Source: Hyphomicrobium sp. MC1
Lineage (GTDB): Bacteria; Pseudomonadota; Alphaproteobacteria; Rhizobiales; Hyphomicrobiaceae
Assembly (NCBI RefSeq): GCF_000253295.1
Contig: NC_015717.1
Coordinates: forward strand, 2,666,001 to 2,730,000
Direction: 5' to 3'
Length of the DNA: 64,000 nucleotides
A program made the position numbers and the translations under genes. Of the stretch, positions 51,265 through 60,705 are shown piece after piece (position 1 is the first letter of the stretch; every line of letters starts with the position of its first letter). The notes below the pieces were generated by a model. That model did no database searches. It saw nothing but the letters and a program-made list of their open reading frames with translations, and had not been told where the DNA came from.

Positions 51265-53589
51265 CTAACGCCCGCTCTCGGCGTCCGGCTCAGTGATATC
51301 TTCCGTTTCGAGTTCCGCCCCCTCCCCCGGATCGACGTCGGCTGAGGTGCGTGTTTGGGGTTCTGCTTCGGCGGTCCGGGCAGGTTCGGCAGCCGGGGCA
51401 CCCGCCGGGGACGGGGTCTGCAGAATACGGGGTTTCGGCAGCGCTGCCTGCTTTCGCTCCGGCATCTCGCTCCAAGGTCGTTCGCCGCGATGAGCCGCGA
51501 CCGTTTCGAGACGGATTTTGGGTTCCGGACTGTCGTCGCTGCGGTCGACATAAAGGGCGTAAGCGCCATTGCGCCAGCGATCGAAAACATCGACGACCGT
51601 TCGCGGCACGGCGCAATTGCCGGGCTTGGGCGTATCGAGCACAAGCACGTCGGCGTTGAGGCAATCGTCGGTCACGGCGGCGGGATGGCGCGCGACCGCG
51701 ACGGTCGCGCCTTTGACATGCGCGATGCAGCCGATCGCATCGCAAGTAAAGCCTTTGCCGATCTTGGCATCGCGCGCCGTTCGGGAATCGCCGTCGTATT
51801 CGAGCCAGCGGTCGAGATCGTATTTCGTGCCCTTGCCCGGCATGGCGTCGAGCTTGCCCGAGTCATCGCGCACGGCGACAAGCAGACCTTTCTGTCCGAT
51901 CAGAACGTCAGGGCGCGGCATCCAAGGCGAAACAAGCAGCCCGGCGCCGACAAGCGCAACGCCGAGAAGCCTGATCCGCGTCTGCCAAAGCAAAAACCAG
52001 ACGCCGCCCGTAAGCATCAGCACGAAAGCCAGTTCGGGGATCGCTGGAATATGTCCGACTGCACCAGGCAACGCGCCGACTTCGTTCGCACACCACGTCA
52101 TGCCTTCGATGCCCCAGCCCATCGGCTTCAGGCCGAGCCATTCGAGGCCGAACGGCATCAGCACCATCGCGACGAGCGCCGCCGGCATGACGATCAGGTT
52201 GCAGATCGGAATGGCGATCATGTTCGCGAGCACGGCATATTGCTGGCTCTGGTGAAAATTATAGGCGGCAAACGGCGCGACCGCGACGCTTGCGATCAGA
52301 GTCGAGGCGATGATCTCACCGAAGAAGACGATGACGCGCATGATGGGATGCGGCTTCTGCTCGCGATTGAACAGGCTGCTCAAAAATTCGTGCGAGGCGA
52401 TCAGCGCCGTCACAGCGGCAAACGACATCTGAAAGCCTGCATCGAGCAGGCTTTCGGGATAGGCCAACAGAATTAGGAACGCCGCGAGCGCAACGTTGCG
52501 CAACGCAAGCGCAGGGCGATCAATCAGCATGGCGCCGAAGATGATGAAGATCATCAGCGCCGAGCGCACGGTTGCGAACTGGCCTCCCGAAATCGCGAGA
52601 TAGGCGACCGCGCTGATGATGCCGAGCGCAGCGGCGATCTTTTTGATCGGCATCGTCAAGGCGATGCGCGGGATCGCAGCGAGGATCAGGCGGATCGAAA
52701 AGAAAACGGCACCTGCTGCAATCACCATGTGTAGGCCGGAGATCGAGAGAATGTGGAACAGGCCCGAATTCTTGAAGGCGTTGTTCGTCTCGGCACTGAT
52801 GCCGCCGCGCTCGCCGGTGATAAGGGCAAGCGCGATCTCGCCGGTTTCGCCAGGAAGCGCCGCACGGATGCGCGCGGCAATCGCCTGACGGATATTTTCG
52901 ATGGTGCGGCGATACCATTGGACGATGCTATTGGGGTCAACGTGGCCTTCGATCGTCGGTGCTGCGAATGCGTAACCGACGCCGCCGACAGATTCGAACC
53001 AAGCGGTGCGCGCGTAATCGAAGCCGCCTGGAAGCGCTGGCTTTGCCGGCGGTGAGAGATTGGCTTTGATGCGGATCTTGTCGCCCGGTGCGGCGCGCGT
53101 TTTGGACGACATCGTGCGGATGCGCACGACGGCAGGCGTATCGGCTGCAGCGAGATTTGCGATTTTGGGGTTGGCGATCGTCAGCCGCTGGCCACGCGGC
53201 AGCTTGGCCTCGACCATCGTGACGGTGCCTGAGGCTTCGACGCTGTGCAGCGCCTTGGTCAGAACGGGCGCGCGGACAGCTTCGACGCGCAGCTTGGCGA
53301 TGCCAAAGCCCGCGCCGATCAGAACCAGCGCCATCATCAGTGTCGCGACGAGCGTGCCGGAACGTACTGTCAGGCGCAAAATCAGGGCGAGCGCCAGCGG
53401 CGCGAACGCTACGATCAGCGCCGGCTCCATGGGCAGCGCAAAATAGGCGGCAATTCCGGCACCAAGGCAAACGGGCGCCCAAAGGAAAAAGCTCTGCCGT
53501 TCAGCTTCAAACAACAGGACAGCGCGGCTCATGCCGTGGTCGGCATAGCCTGGAAATGCGACGTCCGGTCCCCGCGCTTCGACCGACAT
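51265..53589 (-). CDS. comEC: ComEC/Rec2 family DNA-uptake channel-like protein without the MBL domain
   Basis: About 774 residues (MSVEARG start at 53589; an ATG at 53607 is possible). Two N-terminal helices and an OB-like part (IRTMSSKTRAAPGDKIRIKANL) precede the competence domain with ALITGERGGISAETNNAFKNSGLFHILSISGLHMVIAAG, the family signature, and about eight further helices. The C-terminal soluble part (KGFTCDAIGCIAHVKGATVAV, TPKPGNCAVPRTVVDVFDRWRNGAYAL) lacks the HxHxDH motif of the MBL nuclease of Bacillus ComEC, and ends in a Pro/Glu-rich tail. Divergent from gltX. Confidence 0.85.
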   Translation of the reverse strand: MSVEARGPDVAFPGYADHGMSRAVLLFEAERQSFFLWAPVCLGAGIAAYFALPMEPALIVAFAPLALALILRLTVRSGTLVATLMMALVLIGAGFGIAKLRVEAVRAPVLTKALHSVEASGTVTMVEAKLPRGQRLTIANPKIANLAAADTPAVVRIRTMSSKTRAAPGDKIRIKANLSPPAKPALPGGFDYARTAWFESVGGVGYAFAAPTIEGHVDPNSIVQWYRRTIENIRQAIAARIRAALPGETGEIALALITGERGGISAETNNAFKNSGLFHILSISGLHMVIAAGAVFFSIRLILAAIPRIALTMPIKKIAAALGIISAVAYLAISGGQFATVRSALMIFIIFGAMLIDRPALALRNVALAAFLILLAYPESLLDAGFQMSFAAVTALIASHEFLSSLFNREQKPHPIMRVIVFFGEIIASTLIASVAVAPFAAYNFHQSQQYAVLANMIAIPICNLIVMPAALVAMVLMPFGLEWLGLKPMGWGIEGMTWCANEVGALPGAVGHIPAIPELAFVLMLTGGVWFLLWQTRIRLLGVALVGAGLLVSPWMPRPDVLIGQKGLLVAVRDDSGKLDAMPGKGTKYDLDRWLEYDGDSRTARDAKIGKGFTCDAIGCIAHVKGATVAVARHPAAVTDDCLNADVLVLDTPKPGNCAVPRTVVDVFDRWRNGAYALYVDRSDDSPEPKIRLETVAAHRGERPWSEMPERKQAALPKPRILQTPSPAGAPAAEPARTAEAEPQTRTSADVDPGEGAELETEDITEPDAESGR

Positions 53590-53678
53590 GCCCTGCCCAT
53601 GACGCATCGGGAACGGGAATTTTCCGCCCCCTTAACTTGTCCCATCTCACATGCTACGAGCGGAGCCTCAATCCCTCA

Positions 53679-55244
53679 ATGGCAGACAGAACAAAAGGTC
53701 CAAAGGCCGAGACCATGACACCCAGCGCGCCCATCGTTCGATTTGCACCCTCGCCCACCGGATTTCTCCATATCGGCGGCGCACGGACGGCGCTATTCAA
53801 CTGGCTTTACGCACGTGGGCGTGGCGGCCGCTTTTTGCTGCGCATCGAAGATACCGACCGGGAACGCAACAACGAGGCGGCGGTCGCTGCGATCCTCGAT
53901 GGCGTCAAGTGGCTTGGCCTTGACTGGGACGGCGACGTCATTTCGCAGTTCTCGCGCGCCGACCGGCATCGCGAGGTGGCGAACGAACTACTGGCGCGCG
54001 GCGCCGCCTATTACTGCTATTCGTCGCCCGCCGAGATCGAAGCGGCACGTGAGAAAGCCAAAGCCGAGGGGCGACCGCAGATTTTCCTATCGCCCTGGCG
54101 TGACCGCGATCCGAGTGACGCACCGAAGGACGTGAAGCCCGCTGTCCGCCTCAAGGCACCGCGCGACGGCGAGACGATCGTCAACGATCACGTGCAGGGA
54201 CGCGTTGCCTTCCCGAATAAGGATCTCGATGATCTGATCATCCTCAGATCGGATGGCAACCCGACGTACAATCTCGCGGTCGTGGTCGACGATCACGACA
54301 TGGAAATTACGCACGTCATTCGCGGCGCAGATCATCTGACCAACTCGGCGCGGCAGACGCAAATCTACAATGGCATGGGCTGGACGGTGCCCGATTTTGC
54401 CCACGTGCCGCTAATTCACGGCGCGGACGGCGCGAAGCTTTCGAAGCGTCATGGCGCGCAGGGCGTCGAAGAATATCGCGACATGGGCTATCTGCCGGTG
54501 GCATTGCGCAATTATCTCGTCCGCCTCGGCTGGAGCCACGGCGACGACGAGATTATTTCGACGGAGGACCTGATCCGCTGGTTCGACATCGATAACATCA
54601 ACAAGAGTGCGGCACGGCTCGACTTTAAGAAGCTCGACGATCTCAATGGCCATTACATTCGCGCGGCCTCCGACGATGAGTTGGCTGCGCACGTGCGCGG
54701 AATGCTGCCACATCTGAATTTTTCAGCACTAGCCGAGATCGCGCCCGATCCAAAGGCGCCGCCGCGCTCCGATATTGTACTTGCGCGCGAAGTTCTGCGC
54801 CAGCTTCCGGCCGTGCAGTCGGGAAAAGATCTGGCCGATCTCTTCGCGGCGAAAGGCTGGGAGACGTTCACGCGCGCGATCCCATCGCTGAAAGAACGCT
54901 CGAGGACGCTCGCCGAGTTGGTCGGCGGCGCATTGTTCATTGTCGCCCAGCGTCCGCTAAATCTCGAAGACAAGGCGGCGAAGCTTTTAAGTGCAGAGGG
55001 CCGCGCTTCAAACGCCGAAGTGCTCAAGCTGCTGTCGGAGGTTTCCACAGAGGAATGGTCCTCGGCGTTGCTCGAAGCCAAGGTAAAGTCCTACGTCGAA
55101 GAGAAAGCTTTAAAGCTCGGCAACGTCGCGCAACCGCTGCGCGCGGCGCTGACAGGGCGCGCAGTCTCTCCGCCGGTCTTCGACGTCCTCGAGGTGCTGG
55201 GACGCGACGAAAGTCTAGGCCGGATTGCCGATACCGCGGCGTAA
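53679..55244 (+). CDS. gltX: Glutamate-tRNA ligase
   Basis: 521 residues from the ATG at 53679; ATG at 53715 is a close alternative. IVRFAPSPTGFLHIGGARTALFNWLYAR contains the HIGH-type motif (HIGG, 31-34), and GAKLSKRHGAQG (about 251-262) is the KMSKS-equivalent. LLRIEDTDRERN and AVVVDDHDMEITHVIRGADHLTNSARQ complete the class I GlxRS core, with an anticodon-binding C-terminal helical domain. Many alphaproteobacteria have two GltX copies; whether this one is the discriminating or the Glu-tRNA-Gln-forming form cannot be told here. Confidence 0.95.
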   Translation: MADRTKGPKAETMTPSAPIVRFAPSPTGFLHIGGARTALFNWLYARGRGGRFLLRIEDTDRERNNEAAVAAILDGVKWLGLDWDGDVISQFSRADRHREVANELLARGAAYYCYSSPAEIEAAREKAKAEGRPQIFLSPWRDRDPSDAPKDVKPAVRLKAPRDGETIVNDHVQGRVAFPNKDLDDLIILRSDGNPTYNLAVVVDDHDMEITHVIRGADHLTNSARQTQIYNGMGWTVPDFAHVPLIHGADGAKLSKRHGAQGVEEYRDMGYLPVALRNYLVRLGWSHGDDEIISTEDLIRWFDIDNINKSAARLDFKKLDDLNGHYIRAASDDELAAHVRGMLPHLNFSALAEIAPDPKAPPRSDIVLAREVLRQLPAVQSGKDLADLFAAKGWETFTRAIPSLKERSRTLAELVGGALFIVAQRPLNLEDKAAKLLSAEGRASNAEVLKLLSEVSTEEWSSALLEAKVKSYVEEKALKLGNVAQPLRAALTGRAVSPPVFDVLEVLGRDESLGRIADTAA

Positions 55245-55568
55245 ACGCTAATTCCCGACTTCGAATGCCGTTGGTGGGCTTATTCCGAAGATCGACGGGA
55301 AACTAGCGAGCGGCGCACTGTATCGTCGGCTTTGCCTTTCAGGATGACCGTGTCAGACGGCCCGTATCCCGGCCGTTTTCGGTATTCATATCCCACTTAA
55401 CGATCTCTTGCCGCACCGCAAAAAATCCGGTAAATCCTGGTTTGCCGATTGCTTCTGTGAAGGCCGCCGAACGTTCTCCAGGGTCCTTAAGCATACGGGC
55501 CACCCGTCGGGGAATGCGATAGTTACTTCAGGCGTCGGTAGTGTCTTCCCCGGGGCGAGGTGGCGATC
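55245..55568. promoter_or_regulatory. Intergenic region upstream of gltA with a weak terminator
   Basis: ACGGCC (55357-55362) and GGCCGT (55371-55376) followed by TTT probably end the gltX transcript. The remaining ~190 bases should hold the gltA promoter; a purine-rich GGGGCGAGG stands before the gltA start. No gene was found in it. Confidence 0.45.
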
Positions 55569-56879
55569 ATGAACATCCACGACAAGGCGGCGAAGGGCAC
55601 AGCGAAGCCCAGCGCAACATTGACGGTCGAGAACAAGCAGGTCGAGCTTTCGGTTCGCTCCGGCACCATCGGCCCGGACGTCATCGACGTCGGCAATCTC
55701 TACAAAGAGACGGGCTGCTTCACGTACGACCCCGGCTTCACGTCGACGGCGAACTGCAAAAGCTCGATCACGTATATCGACGGTGACAAGGGCGAATTGC
55801 TCTATCGCGGCTATCCGATCGATCAGCTCGCAGAGAACACCAACTTCCTTGCGGTCTGCTACCTGCTGCTTTACGGGGAGCTGCCGACGAACGCTGAGTT
55901 CATCAACTTCCGCAAGACGATCACGAACCACACGATGGTTCACGAGCAGATGACGCGGTTCTTCACCGGCTATCGTCGTGACGCGCATCCGATGGCGGTG
56001 ATGGTCGGCACGGTCGGCGCGCTGTCGTCATTCTATCACGACTCGACCGACATCAACGATCCGGCGCAGCGCGAGGTCGCGAGCCAGCGCATGATCGCCA
56101 AGATGCCGACGATCGCGGCAATGGCCTACAAATATTCGATGGGCCAGCCCTTCATCTATCCGCGCAACGATCTCGATTACACGTCGAACTTCCTGCAGAT
56201 GTGCTTCGCCGTTCCGTGCGAGCCCTACATCGTCAATCCGATCATCTCGCGCGCGCTCGATCGCATCTTCATCCTGCACGCCGACCATGAGCAGAATGCT
56301 TCGACCTCGACAGTTCGCCTTGCGGGCTCGTCAGGCGCCAATCCATTTGCCTGCATCTCGGCGGGCATCGCCTGTCTTTGGGGTCCAGCACATGGCGGCG
56401 CCAACGAGGCCGCGCTCAACATGCTGAAAGAGATCGGCACGGTTGATCGCGTTCCCGAGTACGTGAAGAAGGCGAAGGATAAGACATCGGGCTTCCGCCT
56501 CATGGGCTTCGGCCATCGCGTCTACAAGAATTACGATCCGCGCGCCAAGGTGATGCAGAAGACCTGCCACGAGGTGCTCGACGCACTCGGCCACAAGGAT
56601 GATCCGCTCTTGAAGGTCGCAATCGAGCTTGAGCGCATCGCGCTGCAGGATGAGTACTTCATTGAGAAGAAGCTCTATCCGAACATCGACTTCTATTCGG
56701 GCATCACTCTGCGCGCGATGGGCTTCCCGGTCGACATGTTCACGGTGCTGTTCGCCGTGGCTCGCACCGTGGGCTGGATCGCGCAGTGGAAAGAAATGAT
56801 CGAAGATCCGGAGCAGCGCATCGGCCGTCCGCGCCAGCTCTACATCGGTCCGGCACGCCGCGATTTCCCGGCAGCCTAA
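55569..56879 (+). CDS. gltA: Citrate synthase
   Basis: 436 residues from the ATG at 55569 (an in-frame GTG lies nine bases earlier). TYDPGFTSTANCKSSITYIDGDKGELLYRGYPIDQLA, LHADHEQNASTSTVRLAGSSGANPFACISAGIACLWGPAHGGANEAAL and GFRLMGFGHRVYKNYDPRA contain the active-site histidines and the catalytic aspartate region (IDFYSG). This is the hexameric type II enzyme of Gram-negative bacteria, catalysing oxaloacetate + acetyl-CoA to citrate. Its stop overlaps the stop of the convergent LpxI-LpxB gene by three bases. Confidence 0.97.
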   Translation: MNIHDKAAKGTAKPSATLTVENKQVELSVRSGTIGPDVIDVGNLYKETGCFTYDPGFTSTANCKSSITYIDGDKGELLYRGYPIDQLAENTNFLAVCYLLLYGELPTNAEFINFRKTITNHTMVHEQMTRFFTGYRRDAHPMAVMVGTVGALSSFYHDSTDINDPAQREVASQRMIAKMPTIAAMAYKYSMGQPFIYPRNDLDYTSNFLQMCFAVPCEPYIVNPIISRALDRIFILHADHEQNASTSTVRLAGSSGANPFACISAGIACLWGPAHGGANEAALNMLKEIGTVDRVPEYVKKAKDKTSGFRLMGFGHRVYKNYDPRAKVMQKTCHEVLDALGHKDDPLLKVAIELERIALQDEYFIEKKLYPNIDFYSGITLRAMGFPVDMFTVLFAVARTVGWIAQWKEMIEDPEQRIGRPRQLYIGPARRDFPAA

Positions 56880-59335
56880 GCCTTCACGACAGACAGAACG
56901 ACATCGGCCGCCGCCTCGCTTGGACTTGAGGCGGCGAGCTGCATTTTGGCGGGCGCCAGCGAGAGGCCTTCGAGCTGGGCTGCGCGTTCAGGTGTTTCGC
57001 CGAACAACGGTTTCAGCGCGGCTTCGAGATTTTCCGCCGTGCAGGCTTCCTGCAGAAATTCCGGATAGACGTTCTTACCGATGACGAGGTTTGCGAGCAC
57101 GACGCTCGGCACCTTCAGCAGGAAGCGCAGGTTCGCGATCACTTTATCGACTTTGTAGGCGACGACCGCGGGCGTCTGCGCGAGCGCCAGTTCGAGCGTC
57201 ACCGTACCGGAAGCGGCGAGCGCGGCGCGGGCCAATCGCATCGCGGCGTATTTGTCGTCGCTCTCAACGACGTGCGGACGCGGCGTCCAGTTTGCGGTTT
57301 TTTCAACGATGCGGTCGCGGACGTGGCGCACCGCTGGAATGATGACTTCGATCGGTCCGATAGAACCGGCTAGCTGCGCGACCGCTTCTCCGAAGACGTC
57401 GATCAGGCGCTCGACCTCGGATGTTCGGCTGCCGGGAAGCACGAGAAGTACCGGGCGCATCGGATCGAGATGCAAGCGCGCGGCAAGAGCCGCGGCGTCG
57501 GCGTTCTGGATTTCGGCAAGCTTTTCGATCAGCGGATGGCCGACATAGGTGCATGCAGGTCCGCCGAGACGCGCGTGCGCTTCCGGCTCGAACGGCAGCA
57601 GCGCCAAGATGTGATCGACGTACGGGCGCATCTTCTTTGCGCGGCCGGGACGCCAAGCCCAAACGCTCGGGCTGACGTAATCGACGATCGGGATCTGCGG
57701 TGCGCGCTTGCGAATACGTTTCGCTATCGGGTGCGTGAATTCCGGGCTGTCGATGATGACGACGAGATCGGGCGCGAAGGCGATGGCAGCATCGACCGTC
57801 TGATAGACGCGGCGTACGATGCGCGGCAGCTTCGGCAGGATCGACAGCGGCCCCATGACGGCAACGTCTTCGATCGGGAAGAGCGACGAGAAACCTTCAC
57901 GCGCCATATCTTCCCCGCCGACACCGGCAAAGGTGATGTCGCCAGCATATCGCTTCTTCAGCGCATGGACCAGTTTTCCGCCAAGTGCGTCGCCCGAGTG
58001 CTCGCCCGCGACGACAAAAATCTTCAACGGTCGCGATGTGGATTGCGATGTCATCGTTCGAGCCGTGCCTCGTGCGGTTGCCGGTGCTGCAGTCGTTGCG
58101 ACGAACATCCCTAATTCGTTTGCCGCCGCGATGACAGGCGGAGAGATTACTGCTTCGGTTGCGACGACCCCGAGAAGATGCGCGGCGTTGGCGACCTTTA
58201 TGAGACCTTGGGTGAGAGCTTGCCTTGCGCCAACCGCAGCCAAGCCGCGCCTCTTGGCGTTGTTGCCGCGAAGATCGCGGACACGGGCGATGACGTCGGA
58301 TGGGCCTTCAGTCGTGCCGACAGCGAGCACACGGCCGCGGTCGATGATGATGGCTGAACCGCCACCAAAATGTTGGAGCACCGACAAAATGCCCGCAGCG
58401 CGAGCCACGTCCTTATCGGCTGCTTCGTAGGCGGCCACACGACTGAGCGTGGTCATGCGCGATGACGGCGGATTCGCAGCAAGCGGGGGGCGCTCGCCAT
58501 CCTTTACGCCGGTCACGAAAAGGCCTTGCGCATCCGCGCCCGCGATCATGTCGTTGCGGTTCACGGCGATGACGTGGTCGGCCATCACGGCGATGCCCGC
58601 CAGTCCGGCCGCGGCAGCATTCGCGACGGTATCGGGTCCGATGGTCGGAAGATCGACGCGCATGTCCTGTCCGGGCTTCGGGCGCTTGACGAGTACGCCC
58701 GCGCGTTCGCGCATTCCGTGCGCCGCCCGGCGTTCGGCGACGCGCTTCAGCATGCGATCTGTGCCTTCCGCGCCTTCGATGGCTTCGATCTCGCCACGCG
58801 TGACGACGACAGCCTGGCCGATATCGTAGCGGCCGAGCGCGGCAACGAGATCGAACCCGCGGGCGATGTCGGCAGTGTCACCATCGGACGGACGCGCTTT
58901 CGTCAGGCCGCCTTCGGCAACGATCAATTCCGGCGCGACGTCCGCAACGCTCAAGATGTGGAGACCGAGCGCTTCGAATTGCGCGAGCACGCCACGCAGC
59001 ACGGCATCGTCGCCGCCCGCTTTCAGGAGCTTCACGACGGCCGGGACGAGACGCATAAAGGTGAGATCGGGACGCGCGGTAGCAAACGATGGGCGACCGT
59101 AGCCGCCGATGAGCACGGCGTCGGTGATGCTGGCATTGCGGAACGCGGCCATCGCGCGGCCGGGCTGTGCCCAATTGACGGTCGTATGTGGAAAGGCCGC
59201 TAAGGCCGGATCGGCGGCGCCTTCGACCATGACAACGTGAACGCTGCCGCCTTGACGCGCGATGCTTCGAGCGACCTCAAGCGGCAACGACCCTGAGCCA
59301 GCGATGATCCCGATGCGCTTCGTGGCCTCGCCCAT
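56876..59335 (-). CDS. lpxI-lpxB: LpxI-LpxB fusion: UDP-2,3-diacylglucosamine hydrolase plus lipid A disaccharide synthase
   Basis: One uninterrupted 819-residue frame. Residues 1-275 are LpxI (IGIIAGSGSLPLEVA; IGGYGRP; VDLPTIGPDTVANAA with D228, which corresponds to the catalytic aspartate D225 of Caulobacter LpxI). Residues about 308-412 look like a second, diverged copy of the LpxI C-terminal domain (DVARAAGILSVLQHF ... GLIKVANAAHLLGVVATEAV) without the DLPTIG motif. After a Thr/Ala linker, residues 428-819 are complete LpxB (IFVVAGEHSGDALGGKLV, YVSPSVWAWRPGRAKKM, LVLPGSRTSEVERL). Together these make lipid X and the disaccharide. An internal ATG at 58054 could also give free LpxB. Confidence 0.93.
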   Translation of the reverse strand: MGEATKRIGIIAGSGSLPLEVARSIARQGGSVHVVMVEGAADPALAAFPHTTVNWAQPGRAMAAFRNASITDAVLIGGYGRPSFATARPDLTFMRLVPAVVKLLKAGGDDAVLRGVLAQFEALGLHILSVADVAPELIVAEGGLTKARPSDGDTADIARGFDLVAALGRYDIGQAVVVTRGEIEAIEGAEGTDRMLKRVAERRAAHGMRERAGVLVKRPKPGQDMRVDLPTIGPDTVANAAAAGLAGIAVMADHVIAVNRNDMIAGADAQGLFVTGVKDGERPPLAANPPSSRMTTLSRVAAYEAADKDVARAAGILSVLQHFGGGSAIIIDRGRVLAVGTTEGPSDVIARVRDLRGNNAKRRGLAAVGARQALTQGLIKVANAAHLLGVVATEAVISPPVIAAANELGMFVATTAAPATARGTARTMTSQSTSRPLKIFVVAGEHSGDALGGKLVHALKKRYAGDITFAGVGGEDMAREGFSSLFPIEDVAVMGPLSILPKLPRIVRRVYQTVDAAIAFAPDLVVIIDSPEFTHPIAKRIRKRAPQIPIVDYVSPSVWAWRPGRAKKMRPYVDHILALLPFEPEAHARLGGPACTYVGHPLIEKLAEIQNADAAALAARLHLDPMRPVLLVLPGSRTSEVERLIDVFGEAVAQLAGSIGPIEVIIPAVRHVRDRIVEKTANWTPRPHVVESDDKYAAMRLARAALAASGTVTLELALAQTPAVVAYKVDKVIANLRFLLKVPSVVLANLVIGKNVYPEFLQEACTAENLEAALKPLFGETPERAAQLEGLSLAPAKMQLAASSPSEAAADVVLSVVKA

Positions 59336-59346
59336 CGCGCGTAAGC

Positions 59347-60153
59347 TCAGTCTTCAGCGCCGTTCTTCGGCGTGCACAGAGAACGTTTGCCGCCCTGGCG
59401 GATGAAGGCCAGGATTTCCTGCACGGAGGCGTGGCCCGCGAATTCCTCGGCGACGTCTTCCATGCGTTCGACAAGCGTGCCTTCGGCCGCGAACAGCAGG
59501 CGATAGGCGCGGCGAAGATCGTGGATGTCGTTGCGCGAGAAGCCGCGCCGCTGCAGACCGACGATATTGAGGCCCGACAGATAGGCGCGATTGCCGAGCG
59601 CCATGCCGTACGGAATGAGATCGTTCTCAAGGCCAGACATGCCGCCGACGAAGGCGTGATGCCCAACGCGAGCGAACTGGATCACGGCCGCGCCGCCGCC
59701 GATAATGGCGAAGTCGCCGACGTTACAATGGCCCGCCAGCATGACGTTGTTCGAAAAGATGACGCCATTGCCGACGCGGCAATCGTGGCCGACGTGGCTG
59801 TTTGCAAGAAACGCGCAGCCGTTGCCGACCGTCGTCACCGAACCGCCGCCAGCCGTTCCGGGGTTCATCGTCACGCCTTCGCGGATGATGCAATCGGAAC
59901 CGATGGACAGCGAGCACGGCTCGCCCTTGTACTTCAAATCCTGCGGCTGATGGCCGATCGAGGCGAACGGAAAAACGCGCGTGCCGGCCCCGATGTCCGT
60001 CGTGCCGGCCACAACGACGTGGCTCACGAGTTCGACGCGCTCGCCGAGCTTGACCTCGCGCCCGACGACGCAGAACGGCCCGATCTTCACGCCGGGCGCA
60101 AGCGAGGCGCCGTCTTCGACGATGGCCGTCGGATGGACTTCGACCTCAGCCAT
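59347..60153 (-). CDS. lpxA: UDP-N-acetylglucosamine O-acyltransferase
   Basis: 268 residues from the ATG at 60153, overlapping the end of fabZ by eight bases. About ten hexapeptide coils form the left-handed beta-helix. FLANSHVGHDCRVG holds the catalytic histidine (H123, equal to E. coli H125), and FASIGHQPQDLKYKGE and MNPGTAGGGSVTTVG are the substrate loops. A C-terminal helical domain follows (FSRNDIHDLRRAYRLLF). It catalyses the first step of lipid A synthesis and lies directly upstream of the LpxI-LpxB gene. Confidence 0.96.
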   Translation of the reverse strand: MAEVEVHPTAIVEDGASLAPGVKIGPFCVVGREVKLGERVELVSHVVVAGTTDIGAGTRVFPFASIGHQPQDLKYKGEPCSLSIGSDCIIREGVTMNPGTAGGGSVTTVGNGCAFLANSHVGHDCRVGNGVIFSNNVMLAGHCNVGDFAIIGGGAAVIQFARVGHHAFVGGMSGLENDLIPYGMALGNRAYLSGLNIVGLQRRGFSRNDIHDLRRAYRLLFAAEGTLVERMEDVAEEFAGHASVQEILAFIRQGGKRSLCTPKNGAED

Positions 60154-60649
60154 TCTGGCTCGCAAAGGCGCGGGCGTCGGCCGTGTCGGCGAGCATGGCG
60201 CTGATCTCGGCCTCGGCGACGACCTTGCCGTTCACCTTGGCTTCGCCCTTGAAGCGCCAGACGCGGCCGCGATTGCGAACCTTCTTCACGTGAAAGTGGA
60301 GCTGATCGCCCGGTAGAACCGGCTTGCGGAATTTGGCGTTGTCGATGCCCATGAAGTAGACGAGCTCGGCTTTGTAATCCTGACCGACGTTCGAGACGCA
60401 AAGAGCGCCCGCCGTCTGCGCAAGGCCTTCGATGATCAGCACGCCCGGCATGACCGGAAACTGCGGAAAGTGCCCCTGGAAAAACGGCTCGTTGATCGTC
60501 ACGTTCTTGACGCCGACGCAGCTTTCATCGCCGTCCATATCGTAGATGCGATCGACGAGCAGGAACGGGTAGCGATGGGGCAATAGCTGCATCACGCGAT
60601 TGATATCCGCGGTCCCGAGAACCTTGCCCGCTGGTGCCTTGCCTTCCAT
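60146..60649 (-). CDS. fabZ: 3-hydroxyacyl-ACP dehydratase
   Basis: 167 residues from the ATG at 60649. LLPHRYPFLLVDRI, FFQGHFPQFPVMPGVLIIEGLAQTAG with catalytic H60 and E74, and MGIDNAKFRKPVLPGDQL are diagnostic. It removes water from 3-hydroxyacyl-ACP, competing with LpxA and LpxD for the same substrate, which explains its place between them. It overlaps lpxA. Confidence 0.96.
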   Translation of the reverse strand: MEGKAPAGKVLGTADINRVMQLLPHRYPFLLVDRIYDMDGDESCVGVKNVTINEPFFQGHFPQFPVMPGVLIIEGLAQTAGALCVSNVGQDYKAELVYFMGIDNAKFRKPVLPGDQLHFHVKKVRNRGRVWRFKGEAKVNGKVVAEAEISAMLADTADARAFASQNG

Positions 60650-60705
60650 CGTCGTCTGCTCCAAAAAATTGTGACTGCACGGGCGCACCCGCCGACTTCG
60701 AATTG

